Shown here piece after piece: positions 1 to 11,257 of a stretch of DNA of 64,000 nucleotides. A program made the position numbers and the translations under genes. The notes below the pieces were generated by a model that searched no databases, was not told where the DNA came from, and saw only the letters and a list, made by a program, of their open reading frames with translations. Origin of the DNA: Dallia pectoralis (taxonomy: Eukaryota; Chordata; Actinopteri; Esociformes; Umbridae). Position 1 is the first letter of the stretch; the number at the start of each line of letters is the position of its first letter. The stretch is from positions 6,544,099-6,608,098 of the forward strand of contig CM055742.1 of assembly GCA_029465975.1 (NCBI GenBank), in the 5' to 3' direction.

Positions 1-282
1 CGCCTGGTTAGTAGAACCCAAGGGAGCGCCAGGTTAGTAGAACCCAAGGGAGCGCCTGGTTAGTAGAACCCAAGGGAGCGCCAGGTTAGTAGAACCCAAG
101 GGAGCGCCAGGTTAGTAGAACCCAAGGGAGCGCCAGGTTAGTAGAACCCAAGGGAGCGCCAGGTTAGTAGAACCCAAGGGAGCGCCAGGTTAGTAGAACC
201 CAAGGGAGCGCCTGGTTAGTAGAACCCAAGGGAGCGCCAGGTTAGTAGAACCCAAGGGAGCGCCAGGTTAGTAGAACCCAAG
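1..282. repeat. 26-bp minisatellite, about 11 copies
   Basis: Direct tandem repeats of a 26-bp unit built around GGTTAGTAGAACCCAAGGGA. Copies differ almost only at one position (CGCCAGG or CGCCTGG). The array is cut by the left window edge, so its full length is unknown. No protein-coding reading is credible. Confidence 0.95.
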
Positions 283-516
283 CACAACTGATGGCAGGTG
301 AGAAACTGCAGGGAGATTAAGCAGGTAGGATTCATATACAATCATGAAATGGGTCAGAAGAATTGACGTCGGGACCAAACACACACTTGGGTGAGTGTTC
401 ATTATTAAACACGAGCACAGCTGCCGAACTGTAGGACAGCTGATTGTCTTGTGTGTTAACAGGGTTCACCGTCTCAATCTGTGGCAAGATGTGTGCTCAA
501 TGGATCTATTAGTATT
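283..516. other. Unique spacer between two tandem arrays
   Basis: I see no gene, RNA or recognisable repeat here. If rnf150 continues to the left as expected, this is intronic sequence. Confidence 0.5.
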
Positions 517-1002
517 GCTAATACTATGAGTACGTACGGCTAATACAATGAGTACGTACGGCTAATACAATGAATACGTACGGCTAATACTATGAATACG
601 TACGGCTAATACTATGAATACGTACGGCTAATACTATGAATGCGTACGGCTAATACTATGAATACGTACGGCTAATACTATGAATACGTGCGGCTAATAC
701 TATGAATACGTACGGCTAATACTATGAATACGTACGGCTAATACTATGAATACGTACGGCTAATACTATGAATGTGTACGGCTAATACTATGAATACGTA
801 CGGCTAATACTATGAATACGTACGGCTAATACTATGAATACGTACGGCTAATACTATGAATACGTACGGCTAATACAATGAATACGTACGGCTAATACTA
901 TGAATACGTACGGCTAATACTATGAATACGTACGGCTAATACTATGAATAGATATGGCTAATAATATGAATACGTATGGCCAATACTATAAATACTTACG
1001 GC
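517..1002. repeat. 22-bp minisatellite rich in TACGTA palindromes, about 22 copies
   Basis: Tandem 22-bp units of the form ATACGTACGGCTAATACTAT. Each unit carries the self-complementary TACGTA/CGTACG core. Divergence is low in the centre and rises after about 940, where units read ATAGATATGG or ATACGTATGG. A short open frame overlapping the end is incidental. Confidence 0.95.
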
Positions 1003-1920
1003 ATTCGCCGGGATATAGACACATTGTGGTCTCACTAAAGCCTTTTCACACCTCAGACCACGCAACTGTTAAGATGACCTATTTAGACAACTTGGGAGAA
1101 GCTCTTCTACCAATGAGAAATGATCAGAATCTGTAAAAACCACTACCAACCCAGTTTTGAAAAACCTACTCTTTAATGGTGGAAACATGGCTCCCATTAG
1201 CCAATAGTCAACCTACCTGCCTGACAATTATGCAAATAATTATGTGCATAATTATGTCTGACACACCTCCCTCCAATCACTCGTTAAAGGGTGTTATGGA
1301 ATTTTATGATCACTCAAGAAGTTTAGTTACATGTAAGTCATAGATGTTGTTAAGGCCAAAATGCACAGAGAAAGGAATGTGATCTTCAGGTTGCTAGAAG
1401 GGCCAAGGCTAGAAACAGATGTCCCGAACAACTTATCTGTGATGGACTGTCAAAAGGAACTGTATGGGTCTTTGTATGCCTCATCTTCTTCCTGTTTTTA
1501 TCTACCATGTGTCTGGCCTCCCTTGGCTTGAGAGCACTGACCTTCGAGTTTTATGACAGCTTTATGTGTTTTCCAGATTATACTGTATAGTTGGTGGAAT
1601 CATCTAACAGCTTCATCCTGTTCTCCATCAAGTATTGTTTAAGTTTGTGTGGAAGTATGTGCGTTACTTATTCTCAATAAATACTGTGTGAACTTCAGTC
1701 TCATCAGGTCAGTCCGATCACAGCACTGTGTGAAGGCTTTCCTCAAACCCTATTCTTTAAGCTTGCTAGGGTACGATCTGATCAATAAAAATGCTATACC
1801 TATATTTGAGAAATGGTTTCTTACTTGCAATTAAACCTGTTAAAAGTGTCAACTGTAACCTACTCTCGTGCGTCTTACTTTAAGTTCGAATTCAGCGGTT
1901 AAAGTCTAAATTTCCACGAC
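1003..1920. other. No gene seen (probable rnf150 intron 1)
   Basis: AT-rich sequence without conserved protein similarity that I recognise on either strand. Short open frames here are chance. It probably belongs to the long first intron of rnf150, which runs leftward from 5505. Confidence 0.5.
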
Positions 1921-2593
1921 AAGGGATAGTTCACTTTGGAAAAAAGTTTTGATATGTTTTAGCTTACCTCAAGGGCATCCAAGATGTAGGTGTCTTTGTT
2001 TCTATTCTAAAAATTTTATATTTTTAGGTAAAACCGTTCTTTCAGTCATATAATGCAGGTCTACGGTCACTTGAGTCCCCACCTCAAAGAGCATGCACAG
2101 AGAAGTCAAAATGAAAACATGATTTAATTACTCATAAATGTAAGTACATATTGATGGCATAAGACACGAAACGAGCGGTTTGTGTGAGAAAACGGTATTT
2201 ATATTGTTTTTACCTCTTGTAACCACATCCGTGCCCAAGTGATCTGAGGGCGCAGCGCTTCGGTCTGCGCAAGCGCTGGAAAGCGCCGGAAGTGATCTCT
2301 CGCGCGTGTACGTCACTCATTGATTACACACAACCGAAATTGTAGGTAAGACGGCTAATTAAAATGGCTACTAATTTGCGCTTATGCGGAATGTTTAAAC
2401 CGTCTAAAAGATCTTCATAGTGAAAGGTAACACTTCCGAAATCTCTGTGTAAACAATGAGTGACGTACACGCGCGAGAGATCACTTCCGGCGCTACCGAA
2501 TATCAAAATTGAAACAAAGACACCTACATCTTGGATGCCCTCGAGGTAAGCTAAAACATATCAAAACTTTTTTTCAAAGTGAACTATCCCTTT
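1921..2593. mobile_element. Non-autonomous DNA transposon-like element with two nested inverted repeats
   Basis: The outer arms are 1921-2002 and 2511-2593, about 82 bp of near-perfect inverted repeat starting AAGGGATAGTTCACTTTG. The right end is followed by AA, giving a TTTAA edge compatible with a TTAA-type target site. An inner perfect 40-bp inverted repeat lies at 2283-2322 and 2454-2493. On the right the inner and outer arms are 17 bp apart; on the left they are separated by about 280 bp, so the left half may hold a nested insertion or the right half a deletion. There is no transposase frame. Ends beginning GGGATAGTTCAC are common among fish MITE-like repeats, but family assignment (piggyBac/Kolobok-like) is only a guess. 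Confidence 0.75.
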
Positions 2594-5505
2594 AATATGT
2601 AGTATCTAATAGCGGCTAGCGGCAGGTTTATCCTTTAGTGATATGGAAACATACATTTTCCCGTTACAATCCACAGGGGTATCATGTCCTCTATAAATGG
2701 ATGCACCCCCCCCCAATACTGTCTTATACTGACACGCACCGCAGGCTACAAGTTACACAACAAGCTACCTCGAGAAGGTTTACGGGGCCAACTCTCCCTT
2801 CGGCTCAATCTCTGCGAGGGGGAAACACCTCATACAGTGAGTAACCAGTCTTCCAGTTATCTAATTATTCAATTGAACTCTCAGAGATGTTCGTCCACAT
2901 GCTCACAGCTCTCCACATTAAAACCAAGCAGCGACTGTCACGTTAAGTATGGATAAAACCTGATAGGATTTATGTGGCCCCATCCACACAGAGCTTAGTG
3001 TCTTCAGAAAGAAAAGACCCCGGTATCGGTTCCCTTTCACAGGTGGGGCCAAATTACGAGGCAGGAGAGCAATGAGAAGGGAGAAAGTAAAGGAGATTGT
3101 TATCTGTCGTGTCCCCGGGTAATACGGTCTGAGTTCATTGGCTCACAGAGACGACCGTTATACTCTAATCGCTATCAATCACTTTCACCAACAGCCACTT
3201 CTGACTTTACTCTCTCTCTCTCTCTCCACTTCTCACCCCTCTTCAGCGGTGTCCCTCACTTTACACCAGAGATACGGTTAATACCAAATTAAACCCTCCA
3301 TTGTCCACTTCACCCTCGTCCGCCCGTTTGATCTTAACACGCACAAGTAGCTAGCAAAGTGGAATCCCATAAAGCACTGAGCTCTTTTTATTTTATTTGC
3401 GTGCACACAAAATAACGTAAAAGCGTGCTTAAAGATGACGCATGCATTTGTGTACGTCGCCCCAAAAAAGCAAACCTGAACATCAGCAAGGTCAACCATT
3501 CAGTTGACACCAATCGTCTCGGAGACCACGTCACCTGCTGACCTCGGGTGCCCTGACAGACTATGTGGAAATGGAGCCGTACAGGTGATAGAGGGGTATG
3601 TGGGATAGAGGGGTACAGGCGATGGAGTGGTACAGGCTAGGAGGGGTACAGGCGATGGAGGGGTACAGGCAATGGAGCTGGCTGATGTGGTATGATCATC
3701 CCAAAGCTCCAGTTAAGACAACGGACCAGAGACCCGCTCAGACGCATTGGGGGGCAGACTAGATGTCACGTGAAAAGCAACGCGAGAAGCTTTATGTATT
3801 GTAAACATGTAAATGCTTACGGACAGAGGAACCTGAGGTTTCTCCTTTAACAGACGGAGAGAGCACTCGGCGTACACCTCTATGGATTATTTAAGATCAC
3901 TCAATAAGAAATGGTTGGATAATGAGTACTAAAGTGGTCAATAATTTCCACTACAACACCAACACAGGCAAACTTTAAAATGCAGGGTTAGAGACACGAG
4001 AAAGAGGTTCACAGAGAAAAATCTGCAGCCAGTTCTCTCCAGTTGTCTTTTAATGCCTCCTCTGTTGACTTGAGTCCTGGGCCCAGGCCAGACTGATACA
4101 TCCTGTGTGTGTGTGTGTGTGTGTGTGAGAGTAAGGATAACATAACTGATTAGAACGCCCGCTGGATGTGTTTTGGGGGAACGACTGACTCAGATCTCCC
4201 GATGGAGAGACTCCCACAGCTGGTTTGTCTTAAACTAGTCCAGCCGTCGCAATGCTCATCAAATCACGGCACGAATGGGTGGTACCAGGAAGCTTTGTCA
4301 TAGCAACCGTCGCTTTATGTTAACTAGACTTTCATAGCTCATCAGAGATTACTTAATCACTGTGTAGTTTGGATTTGTTAGTCTGTCTTGTCAGTTAATC
4401 TACTTGTATTTTCATTTAACAAAACACAATTTAAAGCAAGCACGCACGCACGCACACACACAACCTCTTGCCAACTACGACTTCAGTTTTACAGCCCAAA
4501 CATGGAGATACGTTTTGTGAGGAAATACGATCTGTGCAAAATTCTTGGTGAGATAGACGGCCCGAGGGGGCAGATTTCCAGACGGCTAAGCAGCCCGATA
4601 GAGAACTCACCGGAGAACCCAAGTTGGCGTCAGAACCACAGCCTGGGTCTGCGCTGGCGCCACGGCAACCCTTGACTCAACCTCAGGCACACCTGATAGT
4701 CAGTGCAATCAATTGATATGCATTAAACCCAAGCCAGGTGGATTATCTACTCATCGGTCTGTGACCTGTCCAGTGAGTACAGCTTGTATTAAAAGTATTT
4801 AGAAGCTGGGTGGAGTCTATGCTGCAGAACATCCCTGTGTGAGACAAAATAAAAAATGTATGAATGCATTTAAATATATATAGGCCTCGACTCTAGAACT
4901 GTCTTTGTGGATAAAAATGTATGCTGTTTTCTTTTGCCCTCCACCGACAATGAGTGTTCATATACATTATCCGCTCACCAAACAAGCGGGAGAGAAAGGA
5001 CATAATGGGCCTTCAAGTGTTTTGTGTCGCTACAAAAAAACAAAAAAGGTTTCAGTTTTTCATTTTTACTCTAATACCGATGGCGTGCAAAGTGCTGTGT
5101 GGTGTGTTTACCCCGAGTGCATGAGCGAATGTTACCGAACAGATACTGGTTCCCATCTTTGCAGAGCAACACGTAAAACTGAAGAGCTGTGTCCTCAGGG
5201 GAAAGGCAAGGGGGAGTGTGCTTTATTTGGAGATAGATAACCTACAATAACACTGAGACTGGTTCTTTTAAAAAGGACTTTGTGCGAGAACCCATAATAT
5301 CGCTTAGTGGTCCTGAAACCATGCAGTCGTCAGAAATGTGGTGCAGCAACAAACCCATTGCTGGTCTGGTGCAGTACTACTACACAGTGATACTATGACA
5401 CACAGTGCATGTGTGACAACCCGCAGCTCATGCAACTAATCCAGCGGATCACAATGACACGCCGCGTGGACCAGTGTTCCTTGCGCAAGTCGTCAGTCGA
5501 CCTAC
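2594..5505 (-). other. rnf150: rnf150 intron 1, proximal part
   Basis: This follows the exon 1 donor at 5505-5504 on the minus strand. It contains a CT tract near 3208-3227, an imperfect repeat of GAGGGGTACAGGCGATG around 3590-3680, a GT microsatellite near 4104-4130 and a CGCA/CACA tract near 4439-4462. I looked on the minus strand for the expected next exon (end of the PA domain and the transmembrane segment) and did not find it, so the intron extends beyond the window. Confidence 0.6.
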
Positions 5506-5965
5506 CTTGATGGGCCATGGTTATGGTTTCGTTTACATTACTGGAGCCCACGCTGTTGTACACAACGACCGCGGAGACGTTGTGAAACGCGGCGACGTTG
5601 CGAATTTTCTCCCTGAACGTGCAATTCCCCGCGGCTATCAACGCCACCCAGGCACCGTTTGGACGAGGCGCGGGGTATCGCGTGTCCGGGTCGCACGCGT
5701 GCCTCTCGCGCATGAGCGCGGGCATCAACACTTGTCCCCGGGCTTCCCTCTTGGGGGAGTGCTCGCCGTATCGTCCGCACTCGGTCTTTTCTGTTTTGAC
5801 CTCCGCAGTAGCCGGGTCCAGGTAGGTGATGTTGACAAACGCCGTGTACCATTCCTCCTTTTCTGCCACCGTGAAGTCCAAACAGAGCAAATGGACGAAG
5901 CAGAAAGACAGCAGCCATGTTGAGAGGGCCAGACTGCGGCACGCTTGGATCAGGGACACTGCCAT
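5506..5965 (-). CDS. rnf150: RNF150, coding exon 1 (partial gene): PA-domain transmembrane RING E3 ubiquitin ligase
   Basis: The translation starts MAVSLIQAC, contains the family segment STWLLSFCFVHLLCLDFTVA (a signal peptide at about residues 10-35), then AEKEEWYTAFVNITY and TEKTECGRYGEHSPK, which match vertebrate RNF150 closely. The remainder is most of the protease-associated (PA) domain, with N-glycosylation sequons such as NCT, NVS and NET. The exon encodes 153 codons plus one base and ends at the donor GTAGG (5505 downward). The start at 5965 has A at -3 and G at +4. The same frame is open upstream through a run of Trp codons, but the first codon of that extension is TTG, so I reject it. 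The RING, transmembrane and C-terminal exons are outside the window. RNF150 is a GRAIL/Goliath-type membrane E3; its substrates are poorly known. Confidence 0.93.
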
Positions 5966-6420
5966 GTTCTGGTCGAGGAGGATATCGCGAGGGAAGGTGC
6001 ACCACCACCACCACCACCACCACCGCCGCCGCGCCAATAAGCTGCCCGCCTCGCTCGAACTAGCAACCCTCCTTCCAAGCTCGAAGACAGCACGATTTAA
6101 GAGACCACAAAGTAAAGTTGAAATGATACATACAAAGTCACGTTATAAATTCAACCCGTTAACGTGAGTTTCCGTTTCAGATCAGCCAGAAACATAAACA
6201 TAAAACGTCTAAAATGTTTTCAAAGAGTCGCCTGTAGACGCGCTCCACCATCTCGGCGCCTTGACCAGCACTACTTGTTCCACCGCTGGCCGCTTGCAAT
6301 GTTGTTGTTGTCGTCGTCTGTCAGTCAGCTGTGTGCGAGCGAGCGCCGCGCAACCTTTACGTAAGGTGACGTAATGGGCGGGGTTAACGAAGACAGCCGA
6401 AAAAAGTCGAACCCCGTCGC
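5966..6420 (-). promoter_or_regulatory. rnf150: rnf150 5' UTR and CpG-rich promoter region
   Basis: CpG-dense sequence upstream of the rnf150 start. It includes a CREB/ATF-like TGACGTAA at 6367-6374, immediately followed by the Sp1-type GC box GGGCGGGG at 6376-6383, and GTT/GTC triplet runs near 6300-6318. There is no clear TATA box in the expected direction. Promoter function is inferred from position and base composition; the start of transcription cannot be fixed by eye. Confidence 0.5.
5999..6034. repeat. CAC/CGC trinucleotide repeat in the rnf150 leader
   Basis: A run of CAC triplets followed by CGC triplets, just upstream of the rnf150 start on the minus strand, so transcribed as GGC/GGT repeats in the probable 5' UTR. 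It creates the spurious poly-Trp frame. Confidence 0.85.
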
Positions 6421-9400
6421 TCATTGTAAAGGCTGTTGTTTGTCTTTCATAAAGTGTTCCGTTTCCGCATAGTGAGCTCACATAGCTCACCAAGTATTTA
6501 TATAGATACTTTTTATATACGTGTTCCCAAAAGGGCATTTGGGTCCTTAATTTATTGCTTAAAAACTCTAAAAACATGGGAGCTGTTATGTGTTCATATC
6601 AACGTGCACCTTAGTAACCATAGCAACACAACCTTCATATGGGCTTTCTAAATTACTTCCTTCGTGTTGTCAAACAGAAAGCAGAATGGTCGTCGTTGTG
6701 GTGCTCTGGACGCGAGGATACATTGCCATCTGCTGGGTAAAGGCAAATATTACTACAACCCTGTTTTGAAGCACTAAAATGTGTAGTCCCTGAAGTTGAC
6801 CAAAAGAGGACACTGTCCTGGCGTTAGTGCCGACTAACCGACCTCACATAACTGGAGGAGTGATAAAAATACAAGTAAATGACGTGCAAAATCGCAATGA
6901 ATATAGTTGGTCATCATGCTCCCCAAAGCATTGCTCTCTCGTGGTCTGCAAAGACAGAAGATTTTTATTTTTTTTCCTTTCATTTGGAGTCTTGTGTCTC
7001 TCATTAGAGGAAGAGGGTGAACATCAGAAGAGTTTATGGGACCTGTGCTTCGTAGGATTATATATTATGAAACCTCCTTTGAATGTTTAAAGAGAATATA
7101 CTGTAAGAACCTGATATATTATAAGGTTTATGAAATCAATTACATTGGAAAAGACCCAATACATCTGCTACTTATTAAGTATGTGATGTTTTGGTTGCGG
7201 TGATTACAGAGCAAAGACACTGTCTGTCTGTAGTGTGAGTTGCAGGGGAATTGACCAGGCAAGATGTATGTAGACTCTGGAATAGACATCACTAACATAC
7301 CCAGACGCCCACACATTGACAAAAATCAACACCATGATCAGAGACAGTGCTAGCATACAGATATTTGCATTTAACAGATTTCTAAGGTCCAATAACAATT
7401 TCTGAGAGTCACGCAGCCATTAAAATGTTGCTCATTTTAAACTCAAGACTAATTAGAAATGTTTTATTTACCATAGAGAGAAAAATTAACCATAACGTGG
7501 CAATAAAACACTGCATGCTGTTATGAGAAATAGGCCATTGTTCCCTTGGCAACGTTTCTGGACATGAGGCTTCAGATGATGTCAGAGGATATGGAATAAT
7601 TTGAAAGATCTCAAGAGGATCTGAGACTTCCACACAGTGGTTTTATCTGTTGAAACATCCCCTTGGTGCTCATCTGTAGACACGTCAAAGAAAAACCATG
7701 GTGTTTTTGCACGGTCATAATCTGATTGGTTAGAAGAAATACCCAATATTGAGGATTGCCCCAACACTTTTTAGACCTAAGGGGTGCTGTTTATGGACAT
7801 TTTCGTCCGTTGTGTGTTTGGAGAACCCGGTCAAAATGGATAGACATCAAGAATTGTAAAGATTAAAGGATTAAACAGTGATAGGCTTTTAAAACTGTTT
7901 GAATATGTAATGTGTTTGTGTGCTATCACCTCATCATTGCAAAACACCCATGAAAATTAGCCTACAGTAAGTTAAAGAGGCAACTGTACTCTGACCTGAG
8001 TTGGTATAGCATGGAATTGGGCCTGTGAGTCATATTGGGGGTCATAGGTCATATTGGGGTTGGAAGTCATATTTCTTTTAAAGAAATATGTTTACCATTG
8101 TAAAAGTACCTACATCACTTTAATGTGAATAGGTAGTTACATTTCCACTGGAGTACAACGCTTCCTCTGGAATCACAGGGGAATAACTAGACTGTGCTTT
8201 TATCTTATATTTTCTTATTTTTAAGTATGATAGCAGGACCAATGTATCCCCTTTCAGTAAATTTAGATTAATCCCATCTGGTATCTATCCCAACTGTATT
8301 TGATAACACACTTCACACTGCTCTGGTCAAAAGCTAAGAGGTTTGGCTCTCGGTCAAAGGCCATATACTTTATTTGTTATTAGCAAACACATTGCAAAAT
8401 ATACATATATGTATCTGTATATAACTGAAGATTATTTTATTATGAATGTCTACTGGAACAATGTAAAACATGTTAATGTATTTTCTAGAGATTATATAAA
8501 AACAGATTTTATAATGTGTTTACTGTTTGCCTGCCGACCCCATAGGTGAGAGCTGACATTCATTGAGTTGGTTTCCGAGGCAAGTTCAACAGAACTAACT
8601 CTGAACTTCGAAAGTATAAGTGAAAGAAAAGTACAGTTCTTGGTTATTTCGAGATTATGTTTCATCCATTTCACGAGGTTTGTGGTGGTACTTCGGTCTA
8701 TGGGACACCATTACAGTGTTCATCATCTCAATCATTTACAGTCATTGACATGTGAATTACTCATACTGAAAAACAATGATGACATAAAGAAATGTAATAC
8801 GGTTTATATGCTTTATTTCATTATATTTCCAGAATTATTTTGAGGGAGCATGTGTGTTTTGACTATATTGCATTACAACTATATCGCATACGAGACAACA
8901 TAACATTGTCAAACATGCAGACTGTTTTGACAGCCTCATTCTATATGACCGATCCGATCGGCATGTGGTGTTCTTCATTTCTCAAAGGCTCTTTAACTCC
9001 TTGAATGTGTAACGAATCCATGATTAGGCCATGAACCCCATTAATGGCCAAACTTGTACATATATATAATGCTATTATGGGCTAATCAGCACAGTACAAG
9101 GGCAATCATTTGTTTCTTGTGGGGCAATTCGAATTTCTGTGTTTTGGCTGGTCAAAACAGAGCAGGGGATAGAATGGGTACATTTCTATTGAATGGGAAA
9201 CTATCAGTTCTGCTTCTGATACATAAAATGAAAGAGCTGCTTTTAAAATCAGGATTCGAGGAGAAGTGCCAGAAGTGAGATCTGTGGTGAAGCCCCCCCC
9301 CCCGTCCTCCAGCCAAACTGAAAGCTGGTCTCTAGAACATAGTCAGCCAAGAAGGGCTTAACTCAATTGGAAGTGTGTGAGTGAAGCATGAAAGCCTTAA

Positions 9401-10560
9401 TCCAGTAAAAAACATTGATTAAATCCCCGGCTGTCAAAGGGAGTTCGTCCCACAGCAGTAAACGGAAGTCAAAAGTTTTGTAGATAGATATTAGGGCTTT
9501 CTGAGAGTGAAAATGAAGACCTTGTGAAGTCAAGTACACAGACTTTAGGAGGTGCCTTTTTTCCATTTCCAGATCATTGGCTTTGTTCCTCCTACATGTC
9601 AAGTTTCAGTCGCTCAGAGTGCATCCGCATCTCGACCTGTGGGTGAAACTGTTCCTTCAAGCGGTGTTTACTCACACAGAACAGTCCCTAACACTATGCA
9701 AATGTGCCCACGTATGCTGCGTCCAGACCCAGAAAAACAAAAAGTGCAGCGACACTGGTTTCGGCTAATGCGCAGACCTTTTTCTCAATGTGGTCTATCA
9801 AGGGAAAGTCTGCTTGAAACCGCGATAGCTAAAGTAAAACCCTGCTGCAGTCAGTTTAGCTAAGCAAAACCCATGTAGAATTAAAAACAATCCCAGCTAA
9901 ACGCCTTTCGCTGACCACGGACCACAGAGTAGAGTAGGCTACACAAGCACTGTTTGGGTCTATTGTCATCTACCCGAGACATAAGTATCCAACATGAAGA
10001 CGCACAGGCATCTTAGCTAATTTAACTGTTGTGGGCCTTTGTGTGGTGCTTAATGCACTACACTGCGTGACAAGACTGGATTTTCTGGTACCCTTTCAGC
10101 TCTCTATGACTAATTGGGCTTTTAACAGATGTTTTATCCCTGCCCAATAAATCAATGAAAGTCTGAGCACTTTGTTGTGTAAATGTATTTTTTTCGCCTA
10201 AACACTTTGAGCTTTTACTTCATTGAAACAAGCTCATTAAAATACGATTATTATTATGTCTCAAGCTCTTGTCATTGTATCCCATAAACCAAATAAAAAA
10301 ATGCTAAAAACATATCGTTCTACAACGATTTCCAAAACGATTTTTTTTAAATGCAAAAAATTGTTTTAAGGAATACACAACAACCTCAAAAAATGCCTGT
10401 ATTAATTAATTGGTAGAGCCTATTAAGTGACAAATTGCCATGCATTGTAAACAACATTAACTAGACTGCCGAAGCAGGCTCGACATTTTTACACATTATC
10501 CATATCAATATACATTTCCAAAAATGTCCCATACAGTTTTTTTGTTGGCCTGTCAAATCC
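6421..10560. other. Intergenic region between divergent rnf150 and tbc1d9
   Basis: No exon or known repeat family is recognised. There is a poly-C run at about 9293-9303. The sequence is AT-rich with scattered short frames that look like chance. Distal enhancers could lie here but nothing visible marks one. Confidence 0.5.
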
Positions 10561-11257
10561 TATTTCAGTATGTGGGACTGGAGCGTCTTCCTCCCACAGA
10601 GGTGTGACGTATAAGTTGCCCCGCGTGTTGTTTACAGGGCTGTGCGGTAGGGGCGCTATAGAGCAGGTTGCATTGCATTGTTGTTACATTTAAAAGCAGC
10701 ACACACACATATAGATATTATATATATTAGAGAGTGCTTCGCCAAGTAATAGACGTAGCCTGCAATACAATTTGGATAACTCGGATAATTAAATAATAGT
10801 TTGCGTTCTAGGATCTAGGAAGCGTCGGTGGGCTCGGTTCGCACCTTATAAAGGTTATTACCACTCGGGATGAACAACAAAGACTGGAACGAAACGTCGC
10901 TCATCCACAACCGTGCATAGTAAACCTGTGTGTTGTTTTTAAAACACCGAGATAAATCGCCGGGGCGGCATCTGATTTCGACTGATTGGGTCGGAGACAA
11001 TTTGCGGAGTCACCTATTCAATTAAATCACCTTTTCTGCGCGTATTTTTGCAATTAAGGACTCGGCCTACGTGCCATATTGTGCCGTACAGTCCAATAGT
11101 GGCTATATTCGCTTAAATAACCGCGACACATGTGAGGTTGAGGTGGTCACATATAGAGACTCACCGCAAATAGCCTACCTACTCGGGATTTCGGTTTATT
11201 TGTGAAGCGCCGTTTGGACTCGATGGGCTACTAACACGCAGTCGCGCCGAGCGGAAG
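10561..11257 (+). promoter_or_regulatory. tbc1d9: tbc1d9 5' UTR and presumed promoter
   Basis: The 700 bp before the tbc1d9 start are richer in CpG than the flanks (for example near 10620-10660 and 11030-11257) and carry no alternative gene. No decisive core promoter element is visible. The assignment rests on position upstream of exon 1. Confidence 0.4.

Noticed and set aside
1..1002. CRISPR-like arrays
   Set aside because: The repeats are directly adjacent without unique spacers, and the context is a vertebrate genome.
5393..5505. Continuation of the rnf150 exon frame past 5506
   Set aside because: A clear splice donor follows CAT CAA G, and the residues beyond it no longer resemble RNF150.
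1..5505. Further rnf150 exons (transmembrane or RING)
   Set aside because: I looked on the minus strand for the conserved post-PA, transmembrane and C3H2C3 RING signatures and saw none, so they must lie outside the window.
5966..6037. 24-residue poly-Trp N-terminal extension of RNF150
   Set aside because: The apparent first codon is TTG, the extension comes from a trinucleotide repeat, and the ATG at 5965 matches the known family start with good context.
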